NCBI GenBank assembly: GCA_029232285.1 | Contig: JAOXFI010000020.1 | Coordinates: 1-64,000, forward strand | Source of the DNA: Agmasoma carcini (nom. nud.) | Lineage: Eukaryota > Microsporidia > Thelohaniidae | DNA length: 64,000 nucleotides | Direction of reading: 5' to 3' | Part shown: in pieces, positions 10,798 to 22,042 of the stretch | How the letters are laid out: each line of letters begins with the position of its first letter | Numbering within the stretch: position 1 is the first letter of the stretch | Translations under genes and position numbers: made by a program | The notes under the pieces: generated by a model | Told to the model about the DNA's origin: nothing | Seen by the model: the letters and a program-made list of their open reading frames with translations, nothing else | Databases searched by the model: none

Positions 10798-11904
10798 ACC
10801 CACCTTTTTCAAGTAATTTTGTTCTTCAAATATTATTGAAACTTATTTATAAAATAAGCTTTTATATACCTTAAATATATAATCGCAATTAAATGTCAGC
10901 AGAAAGACAATACAATTATGTCAAGAAGTGTGGAGAGATTTTATTGAGATAAGTGAAAGAAATAAACGAGAGTTTATTTTTAAAATAAAATACAACAAGG
11001 GTAGAGTTAAAAGAGGATCTTAGGTAGTATTGAAAGAAGACAAAGATTGCTTTGTTGAAGTGGTAGAGAACAGAAACAAATCAACTATGAAAATAATATT
11101 TTATTATAGTAACATATGAACGAAGAGCTTATGGGGTAGAATTTAATATATTAAACTACAATACAAACATAAGACCACTGATTTTCATATAAATTTGTTA
11201 ATCCTCATAATACAAGTATACAAATGTAATCTATTGAATGTCTTTGACCTCAGGCCAAATATAAGCTAGGAAAACAACTTAAAATTAAAAAACTGTTATA
11301 TTGTATTATGAATTGTTATTCCTATGACCAATAATCTCATACTATTACATCTTTTAATTTTAAAAACACCCTTGAAACAAACATGAACCCTAATGATTGT
11401 AGTACATCCATGTTTTTAGAAATATTTCTTATAGATTTATATCAAATTTGAATTTTTAATGTCTATTGATTAATACTTATAATGTATATGGTTTTATGTT
11501 TTAAAACAGAAGAAATCAATATTTACAAGTTTGATGAATATATATCTATATAAATTATACATATAAGCATTTATAGATGCTACAAATATAAAAACTAAAC
11601 AATATAAGCCTACCTTTGTAAATTACAAATTAGTTTGATTTCGTAAAAAAATTATTTCTATAATAATTTTACTAATATAATTACTCAATAAAATTGTATG
11701 AAAGCTCATATAAAACTAGTAATAATAGTGAATTCAGAACACTTCATACTTTAAAGAGTATCAAAAGTATTTAGTATTTATCTAATCGGGGAGAAAACCC
11801 AACTCGTATGTAAAGGCTTAGAAAATTTAAAATACATCACAGTAAGAACTAGATGGTAGTCATACTTTGGTAAAAACGGCAACAAAGCCAAATTACAGAT
11901 ATTT
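10798..11904. other. Gene-free stretch over 1 kb
   Basis: AT-rich DNA without a supported coding frame, RNA gene or repeat match. Confidence 0.5.
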
Positions 11905-12215
11905 TCCCTAGGACATTCTTAGATGATGGCGGTAAAATCTTAAAAATACTTAACATAGAATGTGGTTACAACTGGTTTTAGTGATTTACGTAAACTATAC
12001 TACCTTATTTCTCAATATCTCGAAGTATATCTTTACCAACAAAGAAGAAATGTCTATCTATCACCACACTTCATATTTCCAAGTTAGCAAGGTATCACGA
12101 AACCATCCGCCTGCTCAACCCTTAGCTGTTCCTAACCTGTTACAGCCCAAATAGCCGTTGTTTCTAACGTTACCACGTGGAGATATGGATTATTCCCAGA
12201 TCATCACAAATAAAT
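11905..12215 (-). mobile_element. SINE-like family, 5' half, minus-strand copy
   Basis: CTTAGATGATGG, TTAACATAGAATGTGGTTAC, AACTGGTTTTAGTG, TAGCCGTTGTTTCTAACGTT and ACCACGTGGAGATATGGATT parallel the 61200-61440 part of the well-preserved minus copy. The 3' half is missing or unrecognisable. The open frame at 11960-12154 falls inside it and is not a gene. Confidence 0.7.
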
Positions 12216-12476
12216 AAAGCGCTTACTATATATTCATTGTTACATTGGCTGTCTACATATAAGTATTAAATAATATATTTTTTACCATAAATGTATTTGT
12301 TGTACATAATTTGAGTGAATGTGAAGCTTCTCAAATCCAAAATATTTTTATATATTCTAGTTTTTCCATATAATACAAAAATTAAACCATAAAATTGTAT
12401 AGATTTCGTAATCACCCATCATCAGTGATAAATAATATTTTTACTAATTACATAAATACCATATATTTAATATTTT

Positions 12477-13106
12477 TTAATCATTATAAGAACACTTTTC
12501 TTCATAGTTTTTAAGTATATTTAAGTCTTTTGACCGAAGACTGTCAATGTGGTTAATTAACTTTTCATTAAATTCGGAAAGAATTAGCATCTTAAGTTCT
12601 TGTAACTCAGTTGGAAAAGATTCCTTAATAAGTGTTTCAAATTCTAAATTTAATTCTGATAACCTCGCTTTAAAAACATTAAAGAAATTATTTACCATTG
12701 ATTCTCGTTGGCCGTGATTTAATGTACAGAACATTTTTTCATTTTTGATAGCATATTCTATGCCCTCTTCTCTAGTCTTATAGAACCATTGCCCAAATTC
12801 TTTAAAGATGGCATCAAATTGGTTTCCTAGCTCGTCATTTTCCAACAGTTCCAAACATTTCTTCATATTTTCATATGAATCAACAATTTCCTTCCATACA
12901 TACTCAGAATTATACTCATAAGTTCCTATGGTAAATTTTGAATAGCTAAAATTTTGATCAACATTTACATTAATTTCAATTTCTACACAATCAAATTCAG
13001 ATAAAGATTTTACCTCATCATCTGTTTCCTTTTGAGGAGTCTCAACCACGGTTTCATTATCTTGACAAGAGATTGAAGATATTATGAGATGTGGGAGAAA
13101 GTTCAT
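12477..13106 (-). CDS. Putative secreted alpha-helical protein, 209 aa
   Basis: The first 15 or so residues (MNFLPHLIISSISC, then QDNE) look like a short signal peptide. An acidic Thr/Glu/Asp segment follows, then a long probably helical region from about residue 60 with charged and aromatic residues and a few Cys. No membrane segment at the C-terminus, so a secreted soluble protein is likely. The family is not recognised. It lies alone on the minus strand between SINE-like copies. The short signal resembles those of many other proteins in this window. Confidence 0.75.
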   Translation of the reverse strand: MNFLPHLIISSISCQDNETVVETPQKETDDEVKSLSEFDCVEIEINVNVDQNFSYSKFTIGTYEYNSEYVWKEIVDSYENMKKCLELLENDELGNQFDAIFKEFGQWFYKTREEGIEYAIKNEKMFCTLNHGQRESMVNNFFNVFKARLSELNLEFETLIKESFPTELQELKMLILSEFNEKLINHIDSLRSKDLNILKNYEEKCSYND

Positions 13107-13423
13107 TGCTAATTTTTTTATTTTTATTTTTATATTAAATATTTTGTATATAAAAACGAATAAAATTATTTTTTTTGTATATTTTAGAGCACGATTCTTA
13201 TATATATTTATTATATCATCTTAATTAGGTTTTAATCAACATAAATATTAATAGATAGATGTTTTTACATTCATTATTTAATTTCTAACAGCTATATAGA
13301 GCATCTCATCTATGATATCACAATATTAGTATTGTGATTTTAACTTAAGATATAATCCAGTGACTGATCATAGCTACTCTTTATATTAAACTTATAATAT
13401 CATAAGATCTAACATTCATTCCT

Positions 13424-13916
13424 GCTCTACAAAGAGTCTAGACCTCGATTTGATAACATTCGAAACAACAGCTAATTAGACTATAACAGGTTAGGGTCTG
13501 CTAGGGGGTAAAGGAATATTGTGAGGATACAGATGATCTTTGTTTGGTCTGAGAAACTAGTTTGTAGTCAATAGGCATACACTTCGTGATATAGCAGGTA
13601 ACAACCTGGTTGGTGTGCGTAATAGCACTAAGACAAGCTAAAATATAGTATGGTGTCTTTAAAGTCTTACTGTCACCATCTATGATGGTATGAAATCTAA
13701 AAATTTTACCAAAGCACGATAATTGTATGGTCATTATCCCCCAGTTATTCGTTTTTTAAATTATTGTTGTTCGACTTGGTAGTTTTTACTTGAAAGGCTT
13801 TCCTTTTCTAGGCTGACTGATTCATTATAGAAATAAAACGGGAAGGTTTCCAATCGATACTACTTTATGTTTATACCCATTGATTAAGTAAGCATATTGA
13901 TAAAACTATTATTATT
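13424..13916 (+). mobile_element. SINE-like family, nearly full-length plus copy
   Basis: Starts GCTCTACAAAGAGTCTAGAC and ends in TATTATTATT. It contains the core GTAATAGCACTAAG, TGTCTTTAAAGTCTTACTG, CACCATCTATGATGGTATGA, ACCAAAGCACGA and GGTTTCCAATCGATACTACT. It is flanked by ACATTCATTCC (13412-13422) and ACATCCACTCC (13917-13927), matching at 9 of 11 positions, which looks like an aged target-site duplication. No coding frame. Confidence 0.8.
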
Positions 13917-13927
13917 ACATCCACTCC

Positions 13928-14307
13928 ATTTTATTTAGCTAAAAAATACATACTAATGTCCTAATATCATAATTTAATCAAAAACCTAACTATTTTAATA
14001 TAAAAACGTATTTATGTCAGATTTACATGTTTTAAGATTAATATCATTCTCATAATCTTAAATTTGTAATCAAATAAAGATTTTAACTATTTTTTATAAA
14101 TAATTTCTATTTATAAAAATATTGTTAGATTTTTATTTTGAATTATTTTATAATAATATTTATTTATATCTTTAAGTATATGACACAGTTATATATAAAA
14201 AATAAGAATAAGGCTTGTTATTCTTCTAAAAATTTTTATTTATTTATATTAAAGATTTATTAAAAATAAACAACTCAAATATAAAAAAGAATTATTATTT
14301 ATAAATA
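13928..14307. other. AT-rich upstream region of the 14308 gene
   Basis: No gene. It would contain the promoter of the 14308 gene; a weak CTCAAATATAAAAA lies about 35 bp before the ATG. Confidence 0.4.
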
Positions 14308-14802
14308 ATGATGTACTATCTGTTATCCACATGGGCTGCAGCGTTAGGTGAATTAATTTTGATATTTGAAAATCATAACGATACACATATTTGTAAAATA
14401 GCATCTGATAATCATATAGCTAAGGCAGTGATCTACGAAGGATCACATGATGAGGGAACCAATGCCTCAGCATTTGCTTTTGCCGAGAATATAAAATACA
14501 TAGATGGTAATTATCATATAGAAATCCCTGAGAATTGCCGTAAAAGTCTAAGATATTTGTATACATTCCAATTGAAATCATCAAAAGATGATAAAAATGG
14601 TAGATTTACAGAGGCTTTCTGCTACGACCCTAACCTTAAAAGATTTGCTTTGGTTGGATCAGTGAACAGAAGTATATTTAGATTGTACAGTGAATACTTC
14701 TTAATTGGTACGATCTCAACTCTTATATTGACTAGTTTTGTTGCATTCTACTTTTTCAGAAAGAGCGCAAATAGCAGAAAAGAAAAAATGTCTGGTTTAT
14801 AA
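14308..14802 (+). CDS. Short type I membrane protein, subgroup A (1 of 2), 164 aa
   Basis: An N-terminal signal peptide of about 15 residues (MMYYLLSTWAAALGE) is followed by a 110-residue ectodomain with a beta-rich pattern. A single membrane helix (about 130-150, with TLILTSFVAFYFF) and a 14-residue basic tail (RKSANSRKEK) complete it, so the topology is type I with a tiny cytosolic end. The ectodomain shares with the 15768 protein the arrangement Y-x-IE-[IL]-PE, then Y-x-x-x-F, then [TE]-E-[AF]-F-[CY]-Y. Two Cys are in the ectodomain. It is first of five such genes on the same strand over 8 kb. The family is unrecognised. A cell-surface or host-interface role is inference from topology only. 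Confidence 0.8.
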   Translation: MMYYLLSTWAAALGELILIFENHNDTHICKIASDNHIAKAVIYEGSHDEGTNASAFAFAENIKYIDGNYHIEIPENCRKSLRYLYTFQLKSSKDDKNGRFTEAFCYDPNLKRFALVGSVNRSIFRLYSEYFLIGTISTLILTSFVAFYFFRKSANSRKEKMSGL

Positions 14803-15747
14803 ATCTTTGTTCTAAATTTTTTGTTTGTTTGAAATTTTAAAATTTGTATATTTTATCTTAAATATTACGTGAACTTGATTTATATGTTATAAATATTTTA
14901 AGAATATGTTATGACTATTTTATTATGACTATTTTATCATAATAAATAGCTTTTCATATATTATGAAGATTTTTAATGATTAAGAATGAATATTTTAACT
15001 TATCTACAGATTTTTGATATTCTTATATTTCATAATTAATGTACATTTGTACTATAAGTAAATTTTAACATTTTAGTTTATTTTTGATGATTGTTAGTGG
15101 ATTATTGTATACAAAAAATCATTATTTTATTTATTTATTTATATATTGTAGCTTTATAGTTTGTTATTGATTATTTATTTAAGTTTATGTGCTTGATAAG
15201 ACTCAAATTATACATTTTTTGCTTATAAAGATTTAAACTGTCTCATTAAAGAATGTATTGTGATAATTTATAAAATTAATGTGATTACGTACACCTACAT
15301 TTCAATTTAACATATATTTAACCTATTTTATTAATTATTCTTGTTGTAAGTTATATTATTAAGGTTATGATGTATATCTGGCTTATCACTATAGATATGT
15401 AACTATTAAGGTTATAAATACATCATAATGTGCATATCTTATATTAAAACATACATAAATATTTAATTTCTACTAATTTTAAAAAAGTAATACATGGTTT
15501 ATTTATTAAATAAACAAAATTATGATTTTTGATAATTTTCTTTAAATACCAAAAATAAATGATAATTTATCTCCTAAACAAATCTTAATATATTAATTAC
15601 TCATAATTGTTTATTTATACATAATATTATCTATTTACTATTAAAAATAAACACTTTTTAATGGATTTAAAGCTCCTTTTAACACCAATGTAAATCCTCT
15701 TAAATAATGTCAAGTGAATATTTTTAATTAATTTCGAGGTTTAAAAG
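14803..15747. other. Gene-free spacer between two type I membrane protein genes
   Basis: AT-rich, no coding frame or repeat-family match. Confidence 0.5.
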
Positions 15748-15762
15748 TTGACATAATATAAA
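15748..15762 (+). promoter_or_regulatory. TTGACATAATATAAA element before the 15768 gene
   Basis: TTGACATAATATAAA ends 5 bp before the ATG at 15768. It resembles TTGACTATATAAA before the 17833 and 22043 genes, though its position relative to the ATG differs (20 versus 32 bp from motif start). Confidence 0.45.
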
Positions 15763-15767
15763 TAAAC

Positions 15768-16247
15768 ATGTTCATCAACATTTTATCTGTCTTAGCTGCA
15801 AAAGACAATATACAGCAAATAGTCACCTTTAAACACGACGATCGAAAGGAAAAAGGACTAAAACAATATTGTGAAATCAAATTCTTTCCAGAAATTTTAG
15901 TTGATAAGTCATTTTTATACAGAGCTGGAGAAAGATCAACTCCCATCAAAGAGTTAGACCCAATCTATATCACAACCGAAAACATATATGAAATAGAACT
16001 ACCAGAAGATCTTGATAAGACTGGCAGTTATAGCATTAGCTTTAGCTATGAAGAAGGAAAAAAGCCACTTTGGACTGAAGAATTCTTCTATAATGAACAA
16101 GAAAGTAAATATACCCTTAATAGTGCTAAGAAATCATATTTCGAAAATAATGGTAAATATATAGCATGGATTGCCTTAGGTTCTGTCGTTTTTGGTATTT
16201 TTATAGCAAGACTTGTACACTACTTTTGTATTGCAGATGGAAAATAA
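15768..16247 (+). CDS. Short type I membrane protein, subgroup A (2 of 2), 159 aa
   Basis: The short signal peptide (MFINILSVLAA) is followed directly by a charged ectodomain of about 115 residues with IYEIELPEDL and TEEFFYNEQ segments that parallel the 14308 protein. A membrane helix lies at about 128-153 (WIALGSVVFGIFIA), and the cytosolic tail is only about 5 residues. The ATG was chosen because it gives a hydrophobic start and lies just after a TTGACATAATATAAA element. No known domain. With the 14308 gene it forms a diverged tandem pair. A minus-strand open frame overlapping its start (15728-15949) is a shadow. Confidence 0.8.
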   Translation: MFINILSVLAAKDNIQQIVTFKHDDRKEKGLKQYCEIKFFPEILVDKSFLYRAGERSTPIKELDPIYITTENIYEIELPEDLDKTGSYSISFSYEEGKKPLWTEEFFYNEQESKYTLNSAKKSYFENNGKYIAWIALGSVVFGIFIARLVHYFCIADGK

Positions 16248-16504
16248 AATTGTGAAAAATAATTCAATTTTTTAATTTTTAAAACTTAATCAGTACAAAA
16301 ATATCGGTCAAATTGATCAAATCATAATAATAATTTTATTTATCAAATATGCTTGCCTAGGTAAAAAAACACAAAATATTATCGATTTGAAACCTTTCCA
16401 CATATTTTAATGTTATATACAAATATTTTGAGTATATGCCAACCTAGAAAAGTTGAACCAGAAGTAAAAATTATTAAAATCAAACATCAATAATTAAATG
16501 GGGT

Positions 16505-16870
16505 GTAGAAAAGGCGAAAAGTATAATTTGGGGCCATACATTTATTGTGCTATGATAAAATGCAGTAGAAAAACTTGTTTGTCATACCATCTTAGATGGT
16601 GACAACAGTAAGACTTTAAAGACAACAAACTATATTGTAGGTGGCTTAGTGCTATTACACACATCAACCAGTTTATATCTTGAAGAAGTGGCCCTTCCCT
16701 GCCAATAAAGATGATTTCTCTCTCTATCGACCAGAAACTAGTTTCTTGGAGTGAATAAGCCTATCTGTATCTCTAAGTCATAGTTTACCCTAGTATTGCC
16801 CTGTTATACTCCAATTAACCATTGCTTTCAATATTTTCACATGAAGGTCTAACTTTTAGCGGAGCTTACA
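16505..16870 (-). mobile_element. SINE-like family, 5' two-thirds, minus copy
   Basis: Contains CATACCATCTTAGATGGTGA, CAACAGTAAGACTTTAAAGA, TAGGTGGCTTAGTGCTATTA, ACACACATCAACCAGTTTAT, CCTGTTATACTCCAATTAAC and ACATGAAGGTCTAAC, matching the minus copy at 61 kb. The (TTA)n end is not present, so it is truncated. It lies 290 bp from the plus copy at 17164, tail to tail in orientation. Confidence 0.75.
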
Positions 16871-17163
16871 CTGTTTTAAAAATTATAACAAAAACTCAAC
16901 AATAATTAAGTTATATTTATTTAACATATTTTCTTACTATAAATTAACTTATAAAGATATATTTGACATTTACAAATTATAGACAAGCATTTATAGTTCT
17001 GTATATCACTCATATTAAGATAATTTTATACAATAAATGTTTTTTTTGTACTAATGTTATGATACAAATATAAATTTGTTTATTTTTATATTTAAAGTTA
17101 TACTTTTTTATATATTCTTTAATCCTACACTGGCTCTATATAAATTATCATATCTTTTTTTTA

Positions 17164-17680
17164 ACTCGCAGATCAGTCCAGACCTTCACGTGGTAATGTT
17201 GGAAACAATGGCTAATTGTGCTAAAACATGACCATGGAGGATACGGATAACTTTGTTCACTCTGTGGAACTGTTTTGCTGTCGATAAACAGACATTTCTT
17301 AAAGATATAAACTGGTTGATGTGTATAATAGCACTAAGCCACCTACAATATAGTTTGCTGTCTTTAAAGTCTTACTGTTGTCATCATCTAAGATGGTATG
17401 ACAATCAGGTTTTTCTACTGCCTTTTACCAAAGCACGAATAGTGCATAATCATTAATGTTTGTTCTATCCCTTTTACATTCCATTTTATTATTGTTTGAT
17501 TTAGGTGTTTTTACTTGCTGGCTCGGCTTTTCTCTTATGATAAGTTTATTGATAACTAAAATTCCTTGTAAAAAATGTGAATATTGGCGGAGAGGTTTCC
17601 AATCGATACTACTTTAATTCTTGTTTTTGCCTGGGCAAGCATATTGGACAAATAAACCTTTTATTATTATTATTATTATA
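17164..17680 (+). mobile_element. SINE-like family, full-length plus copy
   Basis: All segments of the family are present in order, from CAGTCCAGACCTTCACGTGG to GCCTGGGCAAGCATATTGGA, CAAATAAACC and a tail of seven TTA units. T-rich DNA on both sides prevents a sure target-site duplication. The open frames at 17253-17456 and 17577-17780 lie inside it and are not genes. Confidence 0.85.
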
Positions 17681-17800
17681 TTTTTTTTTAATTTTTAAAA
17701 AAAGAAAACAAGAAGTTGAACATTGTTGCAAGAAATTCCGTTATATTGTAAAATTTATGTTGTTGTTTTTTTTTAATTAAATGTTCAGTTGTTTTTATTT

Positions 17801-17813
17801 TGACTATATAAAT
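17801..17813 (+). promoter_or_regulatory. TTGACTATATAAA element before the 17833 gene
   Basis: An exact 13-bp match to the element at 22011-22023. In both cases the motif starts 32 bp before the ATG. It includes a TATA-like core. Confidence 0.6.
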
Positions 17814-17832
17814 GTTTAAAATACTATAAACA

Positions 17833-18288
17833 ATGATTCTTACCAATCTTCTAACTATAGGAGCACAACTTTGTATGATGAAGGTAGAAAATAGTACAGT
17901 TGAACTTTATAACTCATTCCCTAGTCCAGTTGGTCTTACTTTGATGGCTAGAAAAGAAACTACTGATGAATGGGAAGAATACAAGATTCAACCTGAATAT
18001 AAAACAATAGCCTCAAATAGCTACTATTATTTGAGCACAGATAACTTTGAGACCGATATGTATTATTGCTTTAAAACTGATGAAGTACTTGTAGATGATG
18101 ATTTTGCATACACTGATCCAAGGTATATGGACCACAAAGGTAATTTGATTATTGGTGAAAGACCAGTAAAGAAGGAAAAAAACGTAAAAGAATCAGAAGA
18201 AGAAGATAATACAAACTGGTTGTTAATAATTGGATCTTTGATTGGAGCTGTGATTCTATGTGTTATACTTTTTACGTACATTTGTTAA
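17833..18288 (+). CDS. Short type I membrane protein, subgroup B (1 of 3), 151 aa
   Basis: Signal peptide MILTNLLTIGAQLC, then an ectodomain of about 110 residues, then an acidic Glu-rich linker and a C-terminal membrane helix (about 128-150) with almost no tail. The diagnostic block of the subgroup is D-x-[MR]-YYCF, followed by an acidic loop, [KR]-YM-[DN], a short gap and GERP (residues about 75-115). It shares this with the 18371 and 22043 genes. The only well-conserved Cys is in YYCF, which could allow dimerisation (inference). It sits 83 bp upstream of the 18371 gene. The family is unrecognised. Confidence 0.8.
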   Translation: MILTNLLTIGAQLCMMKVENSTVELYNSFPSPVGLTLMARKETTDEWEEYKIQPEYKTIASNSYYYLSTDNFETDMYYCFKTDEVLVDDDFAYTDPRYMDHKGNLIIGERPVKKEKNVKESEEEDNTNWLLIIGSLIGAVILCVILFTYIC

Positions 18289-18370
18289 ATGATTTTCTGT
18301 AATTTTTGGGTTGACATATTTTGAAATATTAATATAAATAAAATATATAAATGATTAGAAAATAATAGGC

Positions 18371-18808
18371 ATGTTTTTAATAAGGTTCATAAGAGCAGAA
18401 CTACAACTATACGATTCAGTGAATGATCATGCTGTATTAGCCAACCGATTTGACCAAGATGTGAATGTTGAAATATTGACGAAACATAACCTAGATGATA
18501 CGTGGGAAAGGGTTGATGGACCTTCATATTTTATTTCGTCAAATGAAAAGCAATATATTCCAATCAAAGATCTTCCTATCGACAGGTATTATTGCTTTTG
18601 TACTATGGAAAATCTTAAAGATGGTGATCGTGCATTTACGAAACAAAAATATATGAATTATAAAAATCAAATGGTTGATGGAGAAAGACCAATACTAAAA
18701 CCAAAGAAAACTATAGATAAGTTTACTGGTTACAGCATAATGATCTTAGCAGGTATAATATCTATATTTGTTCTTGCTTTCTTCCTCTCAATTTGCTGTA
18801 TTAAATAA
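18371..18808 (+). CDS. Short type I membrane protein, subgroup B (2 of 3), 145 aa
   Basis: Very short hydrophobic N-terminus (MFLIRFIRAEL), ectodomain with VNVEILTKHN, DTWERVDG, PIDRYYCF, KYMNYKNQ and GERP segments, then a membrane helix at about 121-143 ending in CCIK. It aligns over its whole length with the 22043 protein and more weakly with 17833. A TTGACATATT sequence lies 60 bp upstream (18311-18320), with AATATAAATAAA after it. It lies 83 bp after the 17833 gene on the same strand, too close for much more than its own promoter. The signal peptide is shorter than usual, so secretion is likely but not certain. Confidence 0.8.
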   Translation: MFLIRFIRAELQLYDSVNDHAVLANRFDQDVNVEILTKHNLDDTWERVDGPSYFISSNEKQYIPIKDLPIDRYYCFCTMENLKDGDRAFTKQKYMNYKNQMVDGERPILKPKKTIDKFTGYSIMILAGIISIFVLAFFLSICCIK

Positions 18809-20184
18809 AAATGAAGATTGAATGTTGATTTTTATAATATGGCTTATAAGATTTAATTTGTTGGTATTTGTATCAATATATATTTATTTAGTTAGAGTCT
18901 TAAGGGTTAAAGTGTTGTATAGATTAGTAAAACGAGGTATTGATTTTGATCTAAATTATCTAATAAATATAAAACTAGGACTCAATTATTAAAAATGAGG
19001 TATTAATACATTTAATATTGATGAAATACACCCATAAAAATATTATAAAGAATGATTTTATTATTTTCATCTTAGAAACATACTTGATCTTAAAACAAAG
19101 TAAAAATTAATCTATAAAATGTTATTAGCAGTAATCACACATAGATTAAAGAATATTTGGAGTAAATACTGTTTAGATCAGATATGGTTCTAAAATATAC
19201 TCATGCCACAAATAATTATATCAACAAATGAATATAAGCATTTATTAGGTTAAAAGGAACTTAATCTTACCTTTGATTAACGTGTATATTTAAAAAATGA
19301 TTTTTTTATATTTCACGTGGATCTGCTCTTATTTTAAGGGGTCAAATAAAAGACCAATATAATTTTACCTTGAGGTGTTAAATTAAAAATTATAAGAAAA
19401 AACTACAAACTTTTCATTAGTAAAAATTATTTTTAAGGTCAGAAAATATGTATATTAATCTAATTTAAAGTTATAATCATTAATAAGTATAATTTTAAAG
19501 CTTATTTATGTTATACCTTTAAGTATTTTAATAAATTAGATGAGGCAATGAAATTGTTCAATTTGATTAAACAATGCCAATTTATAGGTGTAAGAGACAT
19601 GTGGTTGCTCATCTAGTAATAAAACTAATGTTTTGGTTAATATAGAAATAAATGGTTGTATTACTCGTGATTCAGCTATTACAATTGATAACATACCTGA
19701 ATTAACTTTAGTTATAATGATTAACTAGATGGTAACAAAACTTTATTTGAGTGGATGTTAATTGTTCATATTATATTTTATATGAGTATAATTGTATTTA
19801 TAGTACTGTTTTTTCATATCTAAGATTTTATAAACAAAATTAATAATATGAATACTCAAAAATTTGAAAGTTTCAATAATATTATTTTGACTTCACATGA
19901 GTCTCTGGACGTAAATAGACTTAGTTTGGATATATGATCTTAAAGAAATATTTATAATACATGCATTTAAGTATCATTTTAAATCAAATACAGATATACT
20001 ATAAGTTTACAATGCTGTTTATTGTGTATTTAATATATAAATTCTAATAAATAGTTTTAAAACCAATTTTTTTATTGGTTTAATCCCTTTATATCCTGAG
20101 GAAAGGCAATAAAAAATCACTATGCTGAATCTTGGATCTCTTCCAACAAATAAAGTCCAAGATAAAATTGAAATATACTAAGTG
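18809..20184. other. Gene-free stretch over 1.3 kb
   Basis: AT-rich with no supported gene. A 40-bp segment at 19894-19933 resembles 21332-21371 (both contain GTCTCTGG-CGTA-ATA-AC-TAGTTTG). No remnant of the membrane protein family was found. Confidence 0.45.
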
Positions 20185-21051
20185 TTACACCTCTCCTTTT
20201 TTAGGTATTTTGATTTTACCATCTAACCAAGATCTTTCTATGGTCTGGGTATGTGCACCAGTCAGTGGATCTACATAGTTAGATTGATGAATGATGGCGT
20301 AATGCACATACTCAAGATAATTTAGATTTGGATGGTTTCGCCATTCATCTGAAAATATAACCGTGCCTTCTTCCACTTCTCTTTGTATAATAGGTTTTAA
20401 TGTTAATTTGTATCGCTTTTCAACAATTAAAACCCACAGTCATCTTCTTTAATTAAGCCAAACTCCATCGACTCTATTGCTAAAATCTCTATTATTTATT
20501 ATATTTGCTTCAGGACCAATCAAGCCTGCTGGTTCATCACTCCATTATAAGTGACCCCTGTTACTCTTTTTCTTCCCACAAAATTAGATTCGTCTATATA
20601 AAAAAATGTTCTATAGTACCTTACATTTTATTTCTATTTGTAATTGATACTATTTCTATACAAAATCTACGAAACATTTGCAAATTGTGTCACTACTTCT
20701 ACCAGTTAATTGTTGGTCTGTTCTATATGGTATTTCCATGGTAAAGTAAAAAAAATAATTCCAATATTTGAAAAATTCTCAATCTTGATATTCTTATATC
20801 ATATATACTCAAAAAAATTAAAATTGTTTTTACTATATTGTTTAAGCAATAGGTTATACAGTTTCTATTTCTACATCTCAATGTCAACATAACATTTCCA
20901 TCTTTTTTTTTCTTTTAACTTCTTGCAAGTCACCTCCACAGCGATGACAGGTTCTTGCTTCTTCTATTTCATCTATTAGACCATGCCTCCTTAAAAAATC
21001 AATTGATTTGACCTCTTCACTAATAATATCATAAAATTCAGTCGCTTTCAT
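20185..21051 (-). mobile_element. Merlin-like transposase pseudogene, best preserved copy (copy 4)
   Basis: On the reverse strand an ATG at 21051 opens MKATEFYDIISEEVK, then IDEIEEARTCHRCGGDLQ (zinc ribbon half). Further on come IDESNFVGRKRVTGV near 20600-20560, and in one open stretch GTVIFSDEWRNHPNL, NYVDPLTGAHTQTIERSW and IPKKG near 20370-20190. The three DDE-core blocks of the IS1595/ISXO2 family are therefore present. Frameshifts and stops, for example around 20440, break the frame, so it is a pseudogene. Terminal inverted repeats were not identified. Confidence 0.8.
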
Positions 21052-22010
21052 GAATCTTCTTATATAAATAACCGATCTTTGTTATTATTTATTCATAAGA
21101 TACATATAATATCCGAATTCTTTTAATCTGTACAGAAATATTTAAAAAACGATTAAACTATAAATTTATAATTATTGTATGTCATAGATGAATATTTTTA
21201 ATGCAAACATATACACAAAAGTATTATAAGCCTATTTGTTATCATATAAAATTTTTTATCTGAGATCGATCACATATCCAAACAGCACCGTTTTAATGCC
21301 CATAGCGTAGAATACGCCTGTTATGGGTTGTTACATGGGTCTCTGGGCGTAGATAAACATAGTTTGATAATATTTATTGTCCGTAGCGTAGAATGCGTCT
21401 GTTTCATGATGTGGTTGTTCATGAAGGGTGATAGGTAAACTTTGTAAAAGGTTTTTATAGTAGTCCAGAACCTAATTCAGTAATATGTCATTGTTATCGG
21501 CTATATAGTCGAGCTGAGTATCGTTAAGCTACTTTATGATAATATAATAAAGTTAGAAATTAAAAATTGAAAAGAGTAATTACGAACAAAATTTTATTCT
21601 TAAAAAATTGATTTCGTATTATATCAATGGCTTAGTAAATATTAAACCCTCACTTTCATAAACTAACTAGTTATTATTCAATGACCCTTCCTTCAGTAGC
21701 ATTATGATATATTGATAAATATTTATATTCTTTATACACTAATTAAAATATGTTAATTAGTGTATAAAGAACATATAAACACAATATTATAGCATTTTAA
21801 AGCTTATAAATATAATATTTATATCATTAGACTTAAGTAAAATTATGCATAAAACAGTCAAACTTCTTCATATATGTCAATCAACATGTTTAATCTATTA
21901 AAAACAAACAAAATAAATCAAAAATAAATTTATTTTTGTCTTTTAACCGAAAATTAAAAAGGTTTTATATTTTTTCATTAGATGATTTATATTGAATTAT
22001 TATAAACAAA
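21052..22010. other. Gene-free stretch before the 22043 gene
   Basis: Contains an imperfect internal repeat at about 21300-21420 (CATAGCGTAGAATACGCCTG and CGTAGCGTAGAATGCGTCTG). At 21735-21775 there is a short inverted repeat around TTAATTAGTGTATAAAGAA. No gene supported. Confidence 0.5.
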
Positions 22011-22023
22011 TTGACTATATAAA
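22011..22023 (+). promoter_or_regulatory. TTGACTATATAAA element before the 22043 gene
   Basis: Identical to 17801-17813 and at the same distance (32 bp) from the ATG. Confidence 0.6.
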
Positions 22024-22042
22024 GAAACCTTTCTAAAAAAAT

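Noticed and set aside
11960..13734. Frames at 11960-12154 (+) and 13501-13734 (-)
   Set aside because: Both lie inside SINE-like copies and are not conserved between copies.
17253..17780. Two 67-codon frames with Cys/His
   Set aside because: They fall within a SINE-like copy, and the same frames are closed in other copies.
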